Part shown: piece after piece, positions 8,886 to 10,403 of the stretch
Layout of the letters: every line of letters begins with the position of its first letter
How positions within the stretch are numbered: position 1 is the stretch's first letter
Source of the DNA: Isohypsibius dastychi
Taxonomy: Eukaryota > Tardigrada > Eutardigrada > Parachela > Isohypsibiidae
DNA length: 10,403 nt
Direction of reading: 5' to 3'
Assembly (NCBI GenBank): GCA_034696485.1
Contig: JAQIWT010001541.1
Span: forward strand, 1 to 10,403
Position numbers and translations under genes: made by a program
Notes under the pieces: model-generated
The model's input: only the letters and a program-made list of their open reading frames with translations
What the model was told of the DNA's origin: nothing
The model's database searches: none

Positions 8886-10129
8886 ATGAGCGGTGAGTTC
8901 GGTCGTTGATTGCATTCCATTCTGCTTGAGCTTGATAGTCTACGTGGCGTTCACTCCCCTTCTCTGCGAGTTCACTAACGCCGATTCCAAATATAGTTTA
9001 ACACTCCTTTCGTTTTGAAACATTTTGGGATATACCAGGATTGAAAACTGACTTCCTGGCTCGAAGCTATCGTTCTTCTGGTTCACTTTCTCACTTCGGT
9101 TCAACAAGTATTTTCCCTGTGTGTCACCCATTGAATCGCCTCTGGCCCGTACAGGGATTTCACTATTACACCGGTATTTGATTTCAATTTGCTTTCCTTT
9201 TCCAGATATTCAGTACGATACGAGAACAGGAGCAGTCATGGCTGGAGGATCGAATGCAAGTGGTCGTTCGGGAGTCGCGACGAAAAAAATTCTTGCACAC
9301 CTGCGAGATATTTGCCCGGAAGCGAGGAGCAAGAGCAACCAGGAACTCGTTCTTCTTTTGGAGAACTACAATGATCAAGTCGTTGCCGTGGCTGAGGCTT
9401 TGAAATCTGGTGAGCACCGCCAGCAAATGTCAGAGTTCAGTACTCTACTTCTAGTGTAAAAAGTAGGAGGAATAATATAAAAGTGACTCGAGAATTTCAC
9501 CTCAGCTGTGAATACAAATGTTTTCGTCAAACACTGTTTTGCGTTTGTTTTGGGGGTGTTTTTACGTATGAAAAGTATTTGTGGATGCAAAGGAACAAAT
9601 TTGCCTCGCTAGGTGTGGCTGAATGTTTAAGAAATGTTTTTTAGGTGACGCAAGTAACGTTCTCGGTGGATGGGCCACGACTTCAAAAAAGGTTAGCCTT
9701 GAATATTTTCACTCGATCAGAATCGTTGAAGTTTTAGCGTCCACCTTTTTCCAGAGCAAGATGAATGGAAAAGGCAAGAAGACGAGCGAAAGTGATGCCG
9801 GAAATGAAAATGCGAGTGTTGCAAGCAGCAGCCGTGTTCCACCAGTTTCCGGTTAGTTCACATTTCCACTTTTTCGCGATTTCATTTGTGATCGAACGAA
9901 GTAATGGAAAGTCAGCAGCCGAAAACCAATGTCATTTTTCTAGCTCCGAGTCATCAGAAATTGAACGGAAACGCCAAACCATTCGAGTCCCAATCCCAGC
10001 GCCCTTCGAATCCCACTGGGGATGTTAAACCTCATCAACAAGCTCCAGTTGAACAGAAGAAGAATGAGAAGAAGGAGAATCATGTCGAAAAAGAAAAACC
10101 ACATCCGGTTGAACGTCTGGAAGTCAAAG
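8886..10129 (+). CDS. SPATS2/SPATS2L-family protein, N-terminal part (continues past window)
   Basis: SPATS2 and SPATS2L are cytoplasmic or nucleolar proteins linked to RNA granules and stress, and the molecular role is poorly known. Five coding exons fit in phase: 8886-8892, 9206-9409, 9645-9691, 9755-9851 and 9944-10129, giving 180 residues so far. Exon 1 codes only MS plus one base (ATGAGCG), but joining it to exon 2 keeps the frame open through to the ATG at 9238. Residues about 26-80 form the UBA-like domain: KKILAHLRDICPEARSKSNQ, then ELVLLLENYNDQVVAVAEAL, then DASNVLGGW and TTSKK. This matches human SPATS2L (KSNNEIVLVLQQF, VQAF, IQVLKEW, GKKK). From residue 87 the chain is Ser-, Lys- and Gln-rich and probably disordered. 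The family is about 550 residues long, so the DUF1387 coiled-coil half must lie to the right. ATG 9238 is an alternative start that keeps the UBA-like domain. Confidence 0.8.
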
Positions 10130-10403
10130 GTATTCAGTTTCTTCATTTCTTGTGATTTGAAAATTTACGAAGGATTTTTTTTCGATCGCTTCTTTAGATG
10201 ACATCATTTAGTAATCTATCAGTTTTAGAATTACTGTATGGCAGTATTTATTTGACTTGCCAGACAAAATATATGGATATATTTGTGGAACAGAGGTGGC
10301 CATCTATCTGAAATTCGGCTGATCTAACAAGCAAACGTTCACAACCCGAAAACTCGGATTTCAAAACGGAAAAGTGCAAACTGTAGGGTTTTTTTCACTG
10401 AAT
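10130..10403 (+). other. Intron sequence of the SPATS2-like gene at the right edge
   Basis: After the donor GTATTC at 10130 no convincing next exon appears before the window ends. Acceptor-like AGs end at 10197 and 10263. In the required phase the first reads four codons and then stops, and the second opens a short frame that does not resemble the family. The stretch is AT-rich and otherwise featureless. Confidence 0.6.

Noticed and set aside
10198-10211. Possible short terminal exon (after TTTAG, reading D-D-I-I then TAG) for the SPATS2-like gene
   Set aside because: It would cut the protein to about 184 residues and lose the conserved second half. The acceptor is plausible, but nothing else supports it.
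1-10403. tRNA or rRNA genes, CRISPR arrays, insertion sequences, viral genes
   Set aside because: I looked on both strands for cloverleaf arms, regular spaced repeats, terminal inverted repeats and transposase or polymerase motifs, and saw none.

Overview
This is a piece of a compact animal (metazoan) nuclear genome. Every gene is split by GT-AG introns, most of them 59-155 bp with TTTCAG-type acceptors. The products are typical animal housekeeping proteins, and intergenic gaps range from about 100 to 490 bp. Short introns, moderate AT-richness and HRD1/PSMB5 sequences close to bilaterian ones suggest a protostome such as a tardigrade, nematode or small arthropod. I lean to tardigrade, but this is an inference and is not proven. 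I see no prokaryotic, viral or mobile-element features.

Layout, left to right. (1) 1-1340 (+): adenine phosphoribosyltransferase, complete except for its first few residues. (2) 1744-3556 (-): complete proteasome subunit beta type-5 in six exons, tail-to-tail with APRT. (3) 4039-6618 (-): complete HRD1/synoviolin ER ubiquitin ligase in eight exons. (4) 6818-7280 (-): a probable small two-exon gene for a 124-residue, partly helical protein that I do not recognise. (5) 7385-8396 (-): a short TTI2-like helical-repeat protein in two exons. (6) 8886-beyond the right edge (+): the N-terminal part of a SPATS2/SPATS2L-family protein, divergent from TTI2. All exon junctions given below were checked by hand for reading phase.

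Functionally, four minus-strand genes run in tandem (TTI2, the small gene, HRD1, PSMB5). Two belong to one route: HRD1 ubiquitinates misfolded ER proteins during ERAD, and PSMB5 is the chymotrypsin-like catalytic subunit that helps degrade them. TTI2 is a co-chaperone for PI3K-like kinases. Whether this tandem arrangement is co-expressed is unknown. APRT (purine salvage) and the SPATS2-like gene flank the cluster on the opposite strand.

I did not find an obviously new biological system. The observations most worth checking are the unrecognised small gene at 6818-7280, the short TTI2, the tight tandem arrangement, and serine substitutions near the PSMB5 substrate pocket.
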